DNA of 64,000 nt from Micromonospora lutea (GTDB lineage Bacteria; Actinomycetota; Actinomycetes; Mycobacteriales; Micromonosporaceae), in assembly GCF_016863535.1 (NCBI RefSeq), contig NZ_BOPB01000014.1, positions 186,001-250,000 on the forward strand. The letters run 5' to 3'. Position 1 is the stretch's first letter; every line of letters begins with the position of its first letter. A program made the position numbers and the translations under genes. The notes beneath the pieces were generated by a model. The model had not been told where the DNA came from, did no database searches, and saw only the letters and a list, made by a program, of their open reading frames with translations. This document shows, in pieces, positions 36,878-43,734 of the stretch.

Positions 36878-37738
36878 ATGCCGGAAACCCTCGCGGCCAG
36901 GCAGGTCAACATCGGTGACGCCGCGGCCGACATGTGGAGGTCGGTGCTGCTGTTCGTGCCCCGGGCCATCGCGTTCATCGCGATCCTCGTGGTCGGATGG
37001 CTCATCGCCAGAGCCGTGCTCAAGATCGTGGACACGGTCCTGGAACGGGTGGGGTTCGACCGAGCGGTCGAACGGGGCGGTATCAAGCGTGCCCTGGAGC
37101 GCACGCGGTACGACGCCAGTGACATCCTGGCGAGGCTCGCGTACTACGCGGTGCTGCTGTTCACCCTTCAGTTCGCCTTCGGCGTCTGGGGACCCAACGC
37201 GATCAGCGATCTGATCGCGGGCGTCGTGGCATGGCTGCCACGGGCGTTCGTGGCGATCGTCATCGTGGTGGTGGCCGCCGCGATCGCCAACGCGGTGCGG
37301 GATCTCGTCACCGGGGCACTCGGCGGGCTGTCCTACGGCCGCTTCCTGGCCGATGTGACGGCGATCTTCATCATCGCGCTGGGGGTCATCGCGGCGCTCA
37401 ACCAGGTGGGCATCGCCACCACCGTCACCCAGCCCGTGCTGATCGCGGTGCTCGCCACGGTGGCCGGCATCTTGATCGTCGGCGTCGGTGGTGGTCTGGT
37501 GCGGCCGATGCAGCAACGCTGGGAAGGCTGGCTCACCCGAGCGGCCGAGGAGTCGCGGGCAATCCGCGAGCAGCGGCAGGGTGCCGAAGCCGGCCGCGGC
37601 GACATGCAGCGGCAGATGGCCGATCGCGGCGGTGCGGTCCACCCGGTCTCCCAGGGACAGGAGTCCTCGATGGCCGGGGGACGGGGTACCTACCAGTCCG
37701 GCAACGCGGGTGACGAGACCCAGCAGTTCCGTCCGTGA
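36878..37738 (+). CDS. small-channel-like transmembrane protein (MscS-related TM-helix repeat type)
   Basis: A 286-residue membrane protein with about five hydrophobic helices. The first contains AFIAILVVGWLIARAVLKIVD; conserved repeats with FDRAVERGGIKRALERTRYDAS and LPRAFVAIVIVVVAAAIANAVRDLV are found in proteins annotated as mechanosensitive ion channel-related. It lacks the classical MscS beta-domain, so channel activity is an inference. The C-terminal 80 residues are hydrophilic and disordered. ATG at 36878 follows AGGAGGG. Upstream elements GTTT-N13-GGGCAT (36721) and GCGT-N15-GGGTAA (36818-36842) are only weak SigB-like candidates. Confidence 0.7.
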   Translation: MPETLAARQVNIGDAAADMWRSVLLFVPRAIAFIAILVVGWLIARAVLKIVDTVLERVGFDRAVERGGIKRALERTRYDASDILARLAYYAVLLFTLQFAFGVWGPNAISDLIAGVVAWLPRAFVAIVIVVVAAAIANAVRDLVTGALGGLSYGRFLADVTAIFIIALGVIAALNQVGIATTVTQPVLIAVLATVAGILIVGVGGGLVRPMQQRWEGWLTRAAEESRAIREQRQGAEAGRGDMQRQMADRGGAVHPVSQGQESSMAGGRGTYQSGNAGDETQQFRP

Positions 37739-37766
37739 CGGTCGGTCGCGTTGTCAATCGCTCGGA

Positions 37767-37798
37767 GACGGGTGTCCGCCGCATGGTGGACACCCGTC
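37767..37798. terminator. bidirectional hairpin terminator
   Basis: Perfect 11-bp stem, GACGGGTGTCC with its complement at 37788-37798, around a 10-nt loop, between convergent genes. Confidence 0.8.
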
Positions 37799-37802
37799 GC
37801 TC

Positions 37803-38177
37803 TCACAGCGGTGGCGGCTGTGGGGAGGGCGTGTCCAGCGCGGCGGTCAGCGCGCAGATCGCGAGCAGGCGCAGCATGACCCAGTCCGCCTCCACCCAGT
37901 CGATCGGGGCGTCGGCCGGCCGCCAGCCGTACTCCTCGGCAGCAGCGCACATTCCGTCGGCGTAGCCGGCGAGGGCCGCGGCGGTCAACGGCCGCCGGTC
38001 GCCGTGCAGGCTGTCGCGCACCGCGGCGGCGTGCTGGTCCACGGCGGCGAGCAACCCCGGCCGGACGGTGGCGGCGGCGAGTCCGTCGAGGCCCACGGCG
38101 TTGGCGAGGGTGACCAGACTGGACCGGGCCCAGTCGACAGCCGTGGGGGAGGTGCCCTGGTTCGACGACACGCGCAT
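37803..38177 (-). CDS. DUF6401-like small protein
   Basis: A 124-residue helical soluble protein with LANAVGLDGLAAATVRPGLLAAVDQHAAAVRDSL and YADGMCAAAEEYGWRP, a pattern I associate with DUF6401-type proteins of actinomycetes. The function is unknown. ATG at 38177 is preceded by TAGATT eight bases upstream, a possible -10 for a near-leaderless mRNA. It ends at the bidirectional terminator and is divergent from the gene at 38337. Confidence 0.6.
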   Translation of the reverse strand: MRVSSNQGTSPTAVDWARSSLVTLANAVGLDGLAAATVRPGLLAAVDQHAAAVRDSLHGDRRPLTAAALAGYADGMCAAAEEYGWRPADAPIDWVEADWVMLRLLAICALTAALDTPSPQPPPL

Positions 38178-38336
38178 GGGGAAGAAATCTAGCCAACCCG
38201 CAGCGCCGTGACCTCGGCCGCTCGGACGGTCACGGCCTCCCCCGGCGGTGCCCGCCCGGTGGCCGAGGGGACCGAGTCGGGCGCGGCGGACCGCGGAAAC
38301 CCGACGCCGCGACACGGCCAGCACCAGGAGGTACGG

Positions 38337-38783
38337 ATGGACACCGTCGACGGACCCGACGAGCGGCACCGGCGCCCCGCCGGTGTGAGCGACGACACGG
38401 TGGCCGCCCTCGGCAAGCTCAGCGAGGCCCTGGAGTGCGTGGAACGCGCGCGTGGGCACCTCTACTCGCTGCACCAGCTCATCGGACACGCGGACCTGAT
38501 GCTCGACGACGCGGTCCGGATGTTCCGCGACGCCGGACACTCCGAGATCGCCGACCGCGTCGCCGACGAGCTGATCGGCCGCAACGTCATCGCCGGCCGG
38601 TGGACGTTCCAGATCGTCGAGGATTTCGACGATGGCTACCACGCGTTGTTCCGTGACGTGGACCGGTCGGCGCGCGAGCAGTTGGTCGGTGGCCGGCGGC
38701 ACCTCTACGAGGCGGAGATGAAGGAGCGCCGCCGGACGCCCGGGCGTCCAGGCCACGAGGCGCGCCCTGCTGGCGAAGCGTGA
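38337..38783 (+). CDS. conserved hypothetical protein, 148 residues
   Basis: A soluble, charged and mostly helical protein without a known domain. The core ALECVERARGHLYSLHQLIGHADLMLDDAVRMFRDAGH and LIGRNVIAGRWTFQIVEDFDDGYH look conserved; the tail is basic and disordered. ATG at 38337 follows CCAGGAGG. It lies in the stress-type block but has no SigB-type promoter that I can see. A small hairpin (38786-38802) may end it. Confidence 0.6.
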   Translation: MDTVDGPDERHRRPAGVSDDTVAALGKLSEALECVERARGHLYSLHQLIGHADLMLDDAVRMFRDAGHSEIADRVADELIGRNVIAGRWTFQIVEDFDDGYHALFRDVDRSAREQLVGGRRHLYEAEMKERRRTPGRPGHEARPAGEA

Positions 38784-38815
38784 CGCCTCGGCTCGGCCGA
38801 GGAGGTCGAGCGGCC

Positions 38816-39028
38816 CTACTCGGAGGAACGCGCGTTCGCCGGGCGACGACGTGCGGCGTCGTCGGCGATGATCACGGTCGCCACCATCAGCGCGACGCAG
38901 AGGCTGAACAGCCATGAGCTGTCATCGACCAGCCTGGCGGAAACGGGTGCCTGCACAGCGGCGAGAAGGAAGCCGAGCCATGCCAGGCGGCGCTGACGCG
39001 TGGAGAGGAAGCCGGAGCCCTGATGCAT
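38816..39028 (-). CDS. 70-residue membrane protein
   Basis: MHQGSGFLSTRQRRLAWLG leads into two transmembrane helices (about 15-32 and 38-55), ending ADDAARRRPANARSSE. The frame is open further upstream to a GTG at 39205, but that part is Ser/Arg-rich and runs through the inverted repeat at 39063-39117, so ATG 39028 is preferred. The ribosome site is weak. Function is unknown. Confidence 0.5.
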   Translation of the reverse strand: MHQGSGFLSTRQRRLAWLGFLLAAVQAPVSARLVDDSSWLFSLCVALMVATVIIADDAARRRPANARSSE

Positions 39029-39062
39029 TCCGAAAGTCTTACGCGCGACGCGGCCATTGCCG

Positions 39063-39117
39063 TCAGCCGAACGGCCGATTCTGCCGGAGCTGTCCGAATT
39101 TATCGCCGTTCGGCTGA
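39063..39117. repeat. inverted repeat TCAGCCGAACGGC...GCCGTTCGGCTGA
   Basis: Perfect 13-bp arms at 39063-39075 and 39105-39117 around a 29-nt loop that is AT-richer (gaatttatc). It lies between the gene at 39233 and the start at 39028, both on the minus strand. It may be a terminator-antiterminator, an operator or a mobile relic. Confidence 0.7.
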
Positions 39118-39232
39118 GCCTGTCGGTGGCCTCGGCGCAAGGTTTTCCCGAACCGTCGCTGAGCTGCTCTGACGGTGCTCCGGGTCGGTGGCGGAGCGCC
39201 ACCACGAACCCGGAGGGTGATCGGTGATGATG

Positions 39233-39490
39233 TCAGAGCGTGTCGGGCCCGGTGCGTCCGGTGGTGGAGGGGCGGTAGGCGCGGTCGGGGTCGGTGGGCT
39301 CGCGGCCCGTGCCGGGCACCTCGCCGCCCCGATCGGCCGCCGCGGGGCCGTGCCCGAAGGCGGCTTCCTCCCCGGCGTCGTTACCGGTCACGTCGTCCGC
39401 CTGCCCGTCGAGCGTGGACCGGGCGATGGCCCGGTCCAGTTCCTCCAGCGGGAGCCGTTCCTCGTTGCGCCACGCGCTGTCCTCGGTCAT
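39233..39490 (-). CDS. 85-residue acidic hypothetical protein
   Basis: Starts MTEDSAWRNEERLPLEELDRAIARS; the rest is Gly/Asp/Pro-rich and disordered. No domain is recognised. The SigB-type promoter at 39500-39524 ends 9 nt before ATG 39490, which supports this start over a GTG at 39577 and suggests a nearly leaderless mRNA. Confidence 0.55.
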   Translation of the reverse strand: MTEDSAWRNEERLPLEELDRAIARSTLDGQADDVTGNDAGEEAAFGHGPAAADRGGEVPGTGREPTDPDRAYRPSTTGRTGPDTL

Positions 39491-39499
39491 GCCTTCGCG

Positions 39500-39524
39500 G
39501 TACCCCGGCCCGGTCGTCGCAAAC
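39500..39524 (-). promoter_or_regulatory. SigB-type promoter GTTT-N15-GGGTAC for the gene ending at 39233
   Basis: On the minus strand, GTTT at 39524-39521, a 15-nt spacer and GGGTAC at 39505-39500, ending 9 nt before ATG 39490. Confidence 0.7.
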
Positions 39525-39649
39525 GATGCGTCCCGACCCGACGGAGATCCGGGCGGCCGGTCCTTTCGTCGGCCCACCTTCCCGATTTCCGTGTTGCGCG
39601 GCGACGGCCGCCGGGCGAGCCCGGCGGCCGTCGAGGAGCTTGTCGCGGA

Positions 39650-40111
39650 TCAGGGCTGCGGGCGGTCGACCTGCCCGCGCCAGGCGCCGGTCTCCTGACC
39701 GCGCCGCTCGATGAACGTCTTGAAGCGTTCCAGGTCGCCCTTTGCCCGGCGGTCGACCACACCGAGCTTGTCACCGGCCTTCTCCACGACCCCCTGCGGC
39801 TCGAACTCCAGCTGCAGGGTGACCCGGCTGTTGTGCTCGTCCAACCGGTGGAAGGTGACCACCCCGGCGTGTCGGGTGCCGTCGGTCGACTGCCACGCCA
39901 CCCGCTCGTCGGGCAGCTGCTCGGTGATCTCGGCGTCGAACTCCCGCTTGACCCCGGCGATCTCCACGGTCCAGTGGGTCATCGTGTCGGAGAGCTGGCG
40001 AACCTCCTCCACACCCTCCATGAAATGCGGAAACTCCTCGAACTGCGTCCACTGGTCGTACGCCGTCCGCACCGGGACGGCCACGTCGACATGCTCCGTT
40101 ACGCCACTCAT
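39650..40111 (-). CDS. SRPBCC-family (polyketide cyclase/dehydrase-like) protein
   Basis: A 153-residue START/Bet v1-like fold protein, starting MSGVTEHVDVAVPVRTAYDQWTQFEEFPHFMEGVEEVRQL, the usual coenzyme-Q-binding-like pattern; a hydrophobic ligand is expected but unknown. The C-terminus is a long charged helix (DLERFKTFIERRG). ATG at 40111 follows AAAGGATCG. It lies 45 nt after the DUF2795 gene and is probably co-transcribed from the SigB-type promoter at 40584. Confidence 0.85.
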   Translation of the reverse strand: MSGVTEHVDVAVPVRTAYDQWTQFEEFPHFMEGVEEVRQLSDTMTHWTVEIAGVKREFDAEITEQLPDERVAWQSTDGTRHAGVVTFHRLDEHNSRVTLQLEFEPQGVVEKAGDKLGVVDRRAKGDLERFKTFIERRGQETGAWRGQVDRPQP

Positions 40112-40156
40112 CAGCGATCCTTTCCTGCACCCGGTCTGCGGACCGGTCCGGTCCAC

Positions 40157-40573
40157 CTACCAGCGCGTCGTCTCGTTGGTGTGGCCAAGCGCCGCCCACA
40201 CCTCGGACACCGTCTGGTACCGGGTGTCCTCGGGTAGGCGCTGCAAGGCGGCCACAATGTCGTCGGGGGCTTCGTTCTCCCGCGCGTTGGCGAGCAGTGC
40301 CGCCCGGTCGCCGGGCAGGGCGCTCATCGTGATGAACCGCCCCAGCCGGCTACGCGCCTCGACGTCCTCGGAGGTCATGCCCTGGGGCGAGCCGCTGCGC
40401 AGGTCGCCGGCCGGCGCCGTGGTGGGCTCCGGCTGGTCCTCTCCCGCAGGCTCCGGGACGCGGAACTCGTCGACCCGCGAGCCGCCCGTCCCCGGCCCCT
40501 GCACCAGGCCGCTGACCTCCTGGCTCATCTGCTCGTCGACCCTCGGTGAGTGCTTGCTGCTGCCGCGATCCAT
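40157..40573 (-). CDS. DUF2795-domain protein
   Basis: A 138-residue protein. Residues 1-60 are disordered; the C-terminal 70 residues carry the DUF2795 pattern APDDIVAALQRLPEDTRYQTVSEVWAALGH. Such proteins are common in actinobacterial stress regulons; their function is unknown. ATG at 40573 has a SigB-type promoter ending 10 nt upstream. It is 46 nt from the stop of the YihY gene and 45 nt before the SRPBCC gene. Confidence 0.8.
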   Translation of the reverse strand: MDRGSSKHSPRVDEQMSQEVSGLVQGPGTGGSRVDEFRVPEPAGEDQPEPTTAPAGDLRSGSPQGMTSEDVEARSRLGRFITMSALPGDRAALLANARENEAPDDIVAALQRLPEDTRYQTVSEVWAALGHTNETTRW

Positions 40574-40583
40574 GCCTTCTGCG

Positions 40584-40608
40584 CTACCCGACGGGACAGC
40601 CGGTAAAC
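40584..40608 (-). promoter_or_regulatory. SigB-type promoter GTTT-N15-GGGTAG for the DUF2795 gene
   Basis: On the minus strand, GTTT at 40608-40605, a 15-nt spacer and GGGTAG at 40589-40584, ending 10 nt before ATG 40573. Confidence 0.75.
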
Positions 40609-40619
40609 CCGGCAAGCGG

Positions 40620-41597
40620 TCACGAACCGGCCGGTGACCGGGGCGGCAGGACCGGTTCCTCGGCGTCTTCCCGGCCGGACTGGAGCACCCGTCCCCGCTG
40701 CAGTTCGGCGTTGATCTGGACACCGAGCATCAGCGCGGAATTGGACAGGTAGAGCCAGACCAGGAACGCGATCACCGCGCCCAGGCTGCCGTACGTCGTG
40801 TTGTACGAGCCGAAGTTCGCCACGTACAGCCCGAAGCCGAAGGAGCCGAGCGCCCAGGCGACCAGGGCCACCATCCCGCCGGGGGTGAGCCAACGGAACC
40901 GTGGCTGGCGCACGTTCGGCGCGGCCCAGAACAGCAGGGACAACAGCAACATCGCGATCAACGCCAGTGCCGGCCACTTGGCCACGGCCCACGCGGTGCG
41001 GGCGGCGCCACCGGCCCCCACCAGGTCACCGACCGCGTCGGCGACCGGGCCGCTGACGATCAGACCGGCGGCCACGGTGGCGAGCAGCACCAGCGACAGG
41101 GCGGCCAGCCCGATCTGCGTCGGCCGCAGCTGCCACACCGGCCGCCCCTCGACCACCCCGTAGATCGCGTTCGAGGCCCGGGTGAACGAGGCGATGAAGT
41201 TCGACGCCGACCAGAGCGCGCCGAGCAGACCGAAGCTGAGCAGCACCCCGGCGGAGCTGTTCTGGCTCACCACCTCGCGGACCACACCGACGAAGCTCTC
41301 GTTCGCCACCACCGAGCCGGCACCCACGTCGCGGGCCAGATCGAGCACCGTGTCGACGGTGCGCTCCCCGTCGGAGACCAGACCCACCAGGGCCACCACC
41401 ACGACGGTGGAGGGGAACAGCGCCAGCACCCCGTAGTAGGTGAGGGCGGCGGCCCAGTCCGTGCAGTTGTCCCGCAGGTAGTTGCGCCCGGCCCGGACCA
41501 GCACGCCGCGCCAGGTCCGCCAGTGCAACTGGCGGATCCCCGGTAGCCGGGGCACCGGCAGGTCGGCCGACGGGGCGTCGGGGTTCGTGGTCGTCAT
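40620..41597 (-). CDS. YihY/BrkB-family membrane protein
   Basis: A 325-residue inner-membrane protein with six or so helices. The YihY/BrkB hallmarks are TDWAAALTYYGVLALFPSTVV, LWSASNFIASFTRASNAIY and a late FGSYNTTYGSLGAVIAFLVWLY. BrkB-like proteins were wrongly called ribonuclease BN; their role is unclear, perhaps envelope transport. ATG at 41597 follows GGGAGCGGTG. The SigB-type promoter is at 41649-41674, back to back with that of the chaB-like gene. Confidence 0.9.
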   Translation of the reverse strand: MTTTNPDAPSADLPVPRLPGIRQLHWRTWRGVLVRAGRNYLRDNCTDWAAALTYYGVLALFPSTVVVVALVGLVSDGERTVDTVLDLARDVGAGSVVANESFVGVVREVVSQNSSAGVLLSFGLLGALWSASNFIASFTRASNAIYGVVEGRPVWQLRPTQIGLAALSLVLLATVAAGLIVSGPVADAVGDLVGAGGAARTAWAVAKWPALALIAMLLLSLLFWAAPNVRQPRFRWLTPGGMVALVAWALGSFGFGLYVANFGSYNTTYGSLGAVIAFLVWLYLSNSALMLGVQINAELQRGRVLQSGREDAEEPVLPPRSPAGS

Positions 41598-41648
41598 CAC
41601 CGCTCCCAGGGCACGGCGGGCGCGTACGGCCCGTCGATGGCCCGGCCG

Positions 41649-41674
41649 GTACCCGGCCCCGTCCGGCGGCAAAC
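41649..41674 (-). promoter_or_regulatory. SigB-type promoter GTTT-N16-GGGTAC for the YihY gene
   Basis: On the minus strand, GTTT at 41674-41671, a 16-nt spacer and GGGTAC at 41654-41649. It leaves a leader of about 45 nt. Confidence 0.75.
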
Positions 41675-41683
41675 GCGGACCGT

Positions 41684-41708
41684 GTTTGCCGCCGCCTGGC
41701 GGGGGTAC
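41684..41708 (+). promoter_or_regulatory. SigB-type promoter GTTT-N15-GGGTAC for the chaB-like gene
   Basis: GTTT at 41684-41687, a 15-nt spacer and GGGTAC at 41703-41708, 37 nt before ATG 41746. Its -35 and that of the divergent promoter form the arms of a perfect inverted repeat (GGCGGCAAAC at 41665-41674 and its complement at 41684-41693). Confidence 0.8.
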
Positions 41709-41745
41709 GCGAATTCGAATCGCTCGCACACGGAGGAGGTTCGAG

Positions 41746-42147
41746 ATGCCCGGGCGCGAGGTACTGCCCAGCACGCTGCGGCGCTCTCCGGAGAAGGCCC
41801 AGCGCACCTGGGAGAAGACACACGATTCCGCGGTCGAGACCTACGGCGAGGGCGAACGGGCGCACCGTGCCGCGTTCGCCGCTGTCAAACATCAATTCGA
41901 GAAGGTCGGTGACCACTGGGAGCCGAAGGGCCGCAAAGGGCCCAGCGACCGGCAGGCCGCCGGAGGCGGCCCGGCCCGGCGGGCACCCACCGCCGGTGGG
42001 GTGGACGCGAACGCACCCAAGGAGCACCTCATCCGGGTGGCCCGCGAGCTGGACGTGCCAGGACGGTCGACCATGACCAAGTCGGAACTGGTCAACGCCA
42101 TCCAGAAGGCCAATGACCGGGCAACCCGCAAGGCCCGCTCTCGCTGA
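41746..42147 (+). CDS. ChaB-family protein with Rho N-terminal-like domain
   Basis: A 133-residue protein. The N-terminal half (LPSTLRRSPEKAQRTWEKTHDSAVETYGEGERAHRAAFAAVKH) is the ChaB pattern, named after a putative cation-transport regulator. The C-terminal third (APKEHLIRVARELDVPGRSTMTKSELVNAIQKAND) is a SAP/Rho-N-like helical nucleic-acid-binding domain. This fusion is frequent in actinobacteria. ATG at 41746 follows CGGAGGAGG. A hairpin terminator follows. Confidence 0.88.
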   Translation: MPGREVLPSTLRRSPEKAQRTWEKTHDSAVETYGEGERAHRAAFAAVKHQFEKVGDHWEPKGRKGPSDRQAAGGGPARRAPTAGGVDANAPKEHLIRVARELDVPGRSTMTKSELVNAIQKANDRATRKARSR

Positions 42148-42162
42148 GCACGGCCGCCCTGC

Positions 42163-42198
42163 GGCAGGGGCCCGACGCCATCGGTCCGGGCCCCTGCC
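42163..42198. terminator. hairpin terminator between convergent genes
   Basis: Perfect 12-bp stem, GGCAGGGGCCCG with its complement at 42187-42198, around a 12-nt loop. Confidence 0.8.
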
Positions 42199-42231
42199 CG
42201 GCGGCTCGCCCGGCCCCTGTCGGCTCCGGGT

Positions 42232-43665
42232 TCACCAGTGGCCGCCGCCGGGTGCCTGGATGTGCACCGCCTTGGTGGCGGTGAACTCGTCGAGCAGTTC
42301 CGGCCCGTAGCCGAAACCCTGGCCACTGCTCCGACGCGGGTGCGCGGCACCGGCCGGCGCGCCACCGAAGACCGCGTTCACCTTGACGGTACCCACCGGC
42401 AGTTCCCGCCAGGCCCGCTGGGCGTGACTCATCGACCCGGTCAGCACCGTCGCCGCCAAGCCGTACGGTGAGTCGGCCGCACACCGCAGCGCCTCGGAGA
42501 ACGAGTCGACCACCACCACGGCGGCGACCGGGCCGAACGTCTCCTCCCGGATCAACACCAGGTCGTGCCGGCAACCGTCGACCACCGTCGCCGGATAGAA
42601 GGCGCCCGGCCCCTCCGGCACGGTCCCGCCGATGCGCAGCCGGGCACCGTCGGCCACCGCCGCGACCACCTGCCCGTGGACCTGATCGCGATGACGCCGG
42701 TCGACCAGCGGGCCGAGCTGGGTGTCCGGATCCCGCCCCGGGCCGACGCGCAGCGCGGCGGCGTGTTCGACCAGCGCGTCCACGAAGTCCTCGGCGACGT
42801 CGCGGTGGGCGTAGATCCGCTCCACCGCGACGCAGATCTGACCCGCGTTGGCGAAGGCACCCAGTGCGGCCTGGCCGGCGGCCCAGACCGGGTCGACGTC
42901 GGCGTCGACGATCAACGGGTCGCTGCCACCGTTCTCCAGCAGCACCTTGGCGCCGCTACCGGCCGCGGCCGTGGCGATCGCCCGCCCGGTGGCGCTGGAA
43001 CCGACGTGCGCCACCATGTCCACCTCGGCGGCGGCGAGCGCCGCACCGGTCGTCGAGTCGCCGCTGAGCAGCGACAGCACCCCCGCCGGCAGGGCGCTGT
43101 CGAATGCGCGAGCCAGCAGCCATCCGGTCGCCGGGGTGCGCTCGCTGGGTTTGTGCAGCACCACGTTCCCGGTGACCAGGGCGGCGCCGAGCAGCCCGCA
43201 GGCGACGGCGACCGGGTCGTTCCACGGCGTGATGGCGGCCACCACGCCGCGCGGCTGCGGCGTCATGAAGTCGAGCGCGGCGGGATCGCCGTGCAGGGTG
43301 CGCCCGCCCCGGGCCGGCGCGAGTTCGGCGTACTGCCGCAGGGTCGCGATGCCCGCCTCGACGCCGCCCCGCGCGTCCGCGAGAGGCTTGCCCATCTCCG
43401 CGGTCGTCGCCTGCGCGAGATCGTCGGCGGCCTCGGTGACCGCGTCGGCGATCCGGTGCAGTGTCGCGGCCCGCTCCGCCGGGGCCGTCGCGGCCCACTC
43501 CGACGCGGTGCCGCGTGCCGCCGCCACCGCCTTGTCGACCTCGTCGGCCGTGGCGATCGGTGCCTTGGTCACCGGCCGGCCGTCTGCGGGGTCGTGCACC
43601 ACCAACTCGCCGGCCTCCCCGCCGGCACCCCAGACCCCACCGATGAGTTGCGTGACCGTGTACAT
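42232..43665 (-). CDS. aldehyde dehydrogenase family protein
   Basis: A 477-residue NAD(P)-dependent aldehyde dehydrogenase. Cofactor segment AAITPWNDPVAVACGLLGAALVTGN, general-base Glu in VLLENGGSDP, catalytic Cys in NAGQICVAVERIYAH, and the VKVNAVFGGAPAGAAHP end, which differs from the P-F-G-G-x-K-x-S-G form of the enzyme at 13542. The substrate is unknown. ATG at 43665 (MYTVTQ) is favoured over ATG 43677, because the latter lies inside the -10 element GGGCAT. Confidence 0.9.
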   Translation of the reverse strand: MYTVTQLIGGVWGAGGEAGELVVHDPADGRPVTKAPIATADEVDKAVAAARGTASEWAATAPAERAATLHRIADAVTEAADDLAQATTAEMGKPLADARGGVEAGIATLRQYAELAPARGGRTLHGDPAALDFMTPQPRGVVAAITPWNDPVAVACGLLGAALVTGNVVLHKPSERTPATGWLLARAFDSALPAGVLSLLSGDSTTGAALAAAEVDMVAHVGSSATGRAIATAAAGSGAKVLLENGGSDPLIVDADVDPVWAAGQAALGAFANAGQICVAVERIYAHRDVAEDFVDALVEHAAALRVGPGRDPDTQLGPLVDRRHRDQVHGQVVAAVADGARLRIGGTVPEGPGAFYPATVVDGCRHDLVLIREETFGPVAAVVVVDSFSEALRCAADSPYGLAATVLTGSMSHAQRAWRELPVGTVKVNAVFGGAPAGAAHPRRSSGQGFGYGPELLDEFTATKAVHIQAPGGGHW

Positions 43666-43675
43666 GGCGCGCTGC

Positions 43676-43700
43676 ATGCCCGGGCCCGGCCTCGGCAAAC
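43676..43700 (-). promoter_or_regulatory. SigB-type promoter GTTT-N15-GGGCAT for the aldehyde dehydrogenase
   Basis: On the minus strand, GTTT at 43700-43697, a 15-nt spacer and GGGCAT at 43681-43676, ending 10 nt before ATG 43665. The -35 directly abuts the divergent -35 (AAACGTTT at 43697-43704). Confidence 0.65.
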
Positions 43701-43725
43701 GTTTCGTCGGTACGACTCGGGGTAG
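43701..43725 (+). promoter_or_regulatory. SigB-type promoter GTTT-N15-GGGTAG for the FAD oxidoreductase
   Basis: GTTT at 43701-43704, a 15-nt spacer and GGGTAG at 43720-43725, ending 9 nt before ATG 43735. Confidence 0.75.
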
Positions 43726-43734
43726 CGTCCTCGG

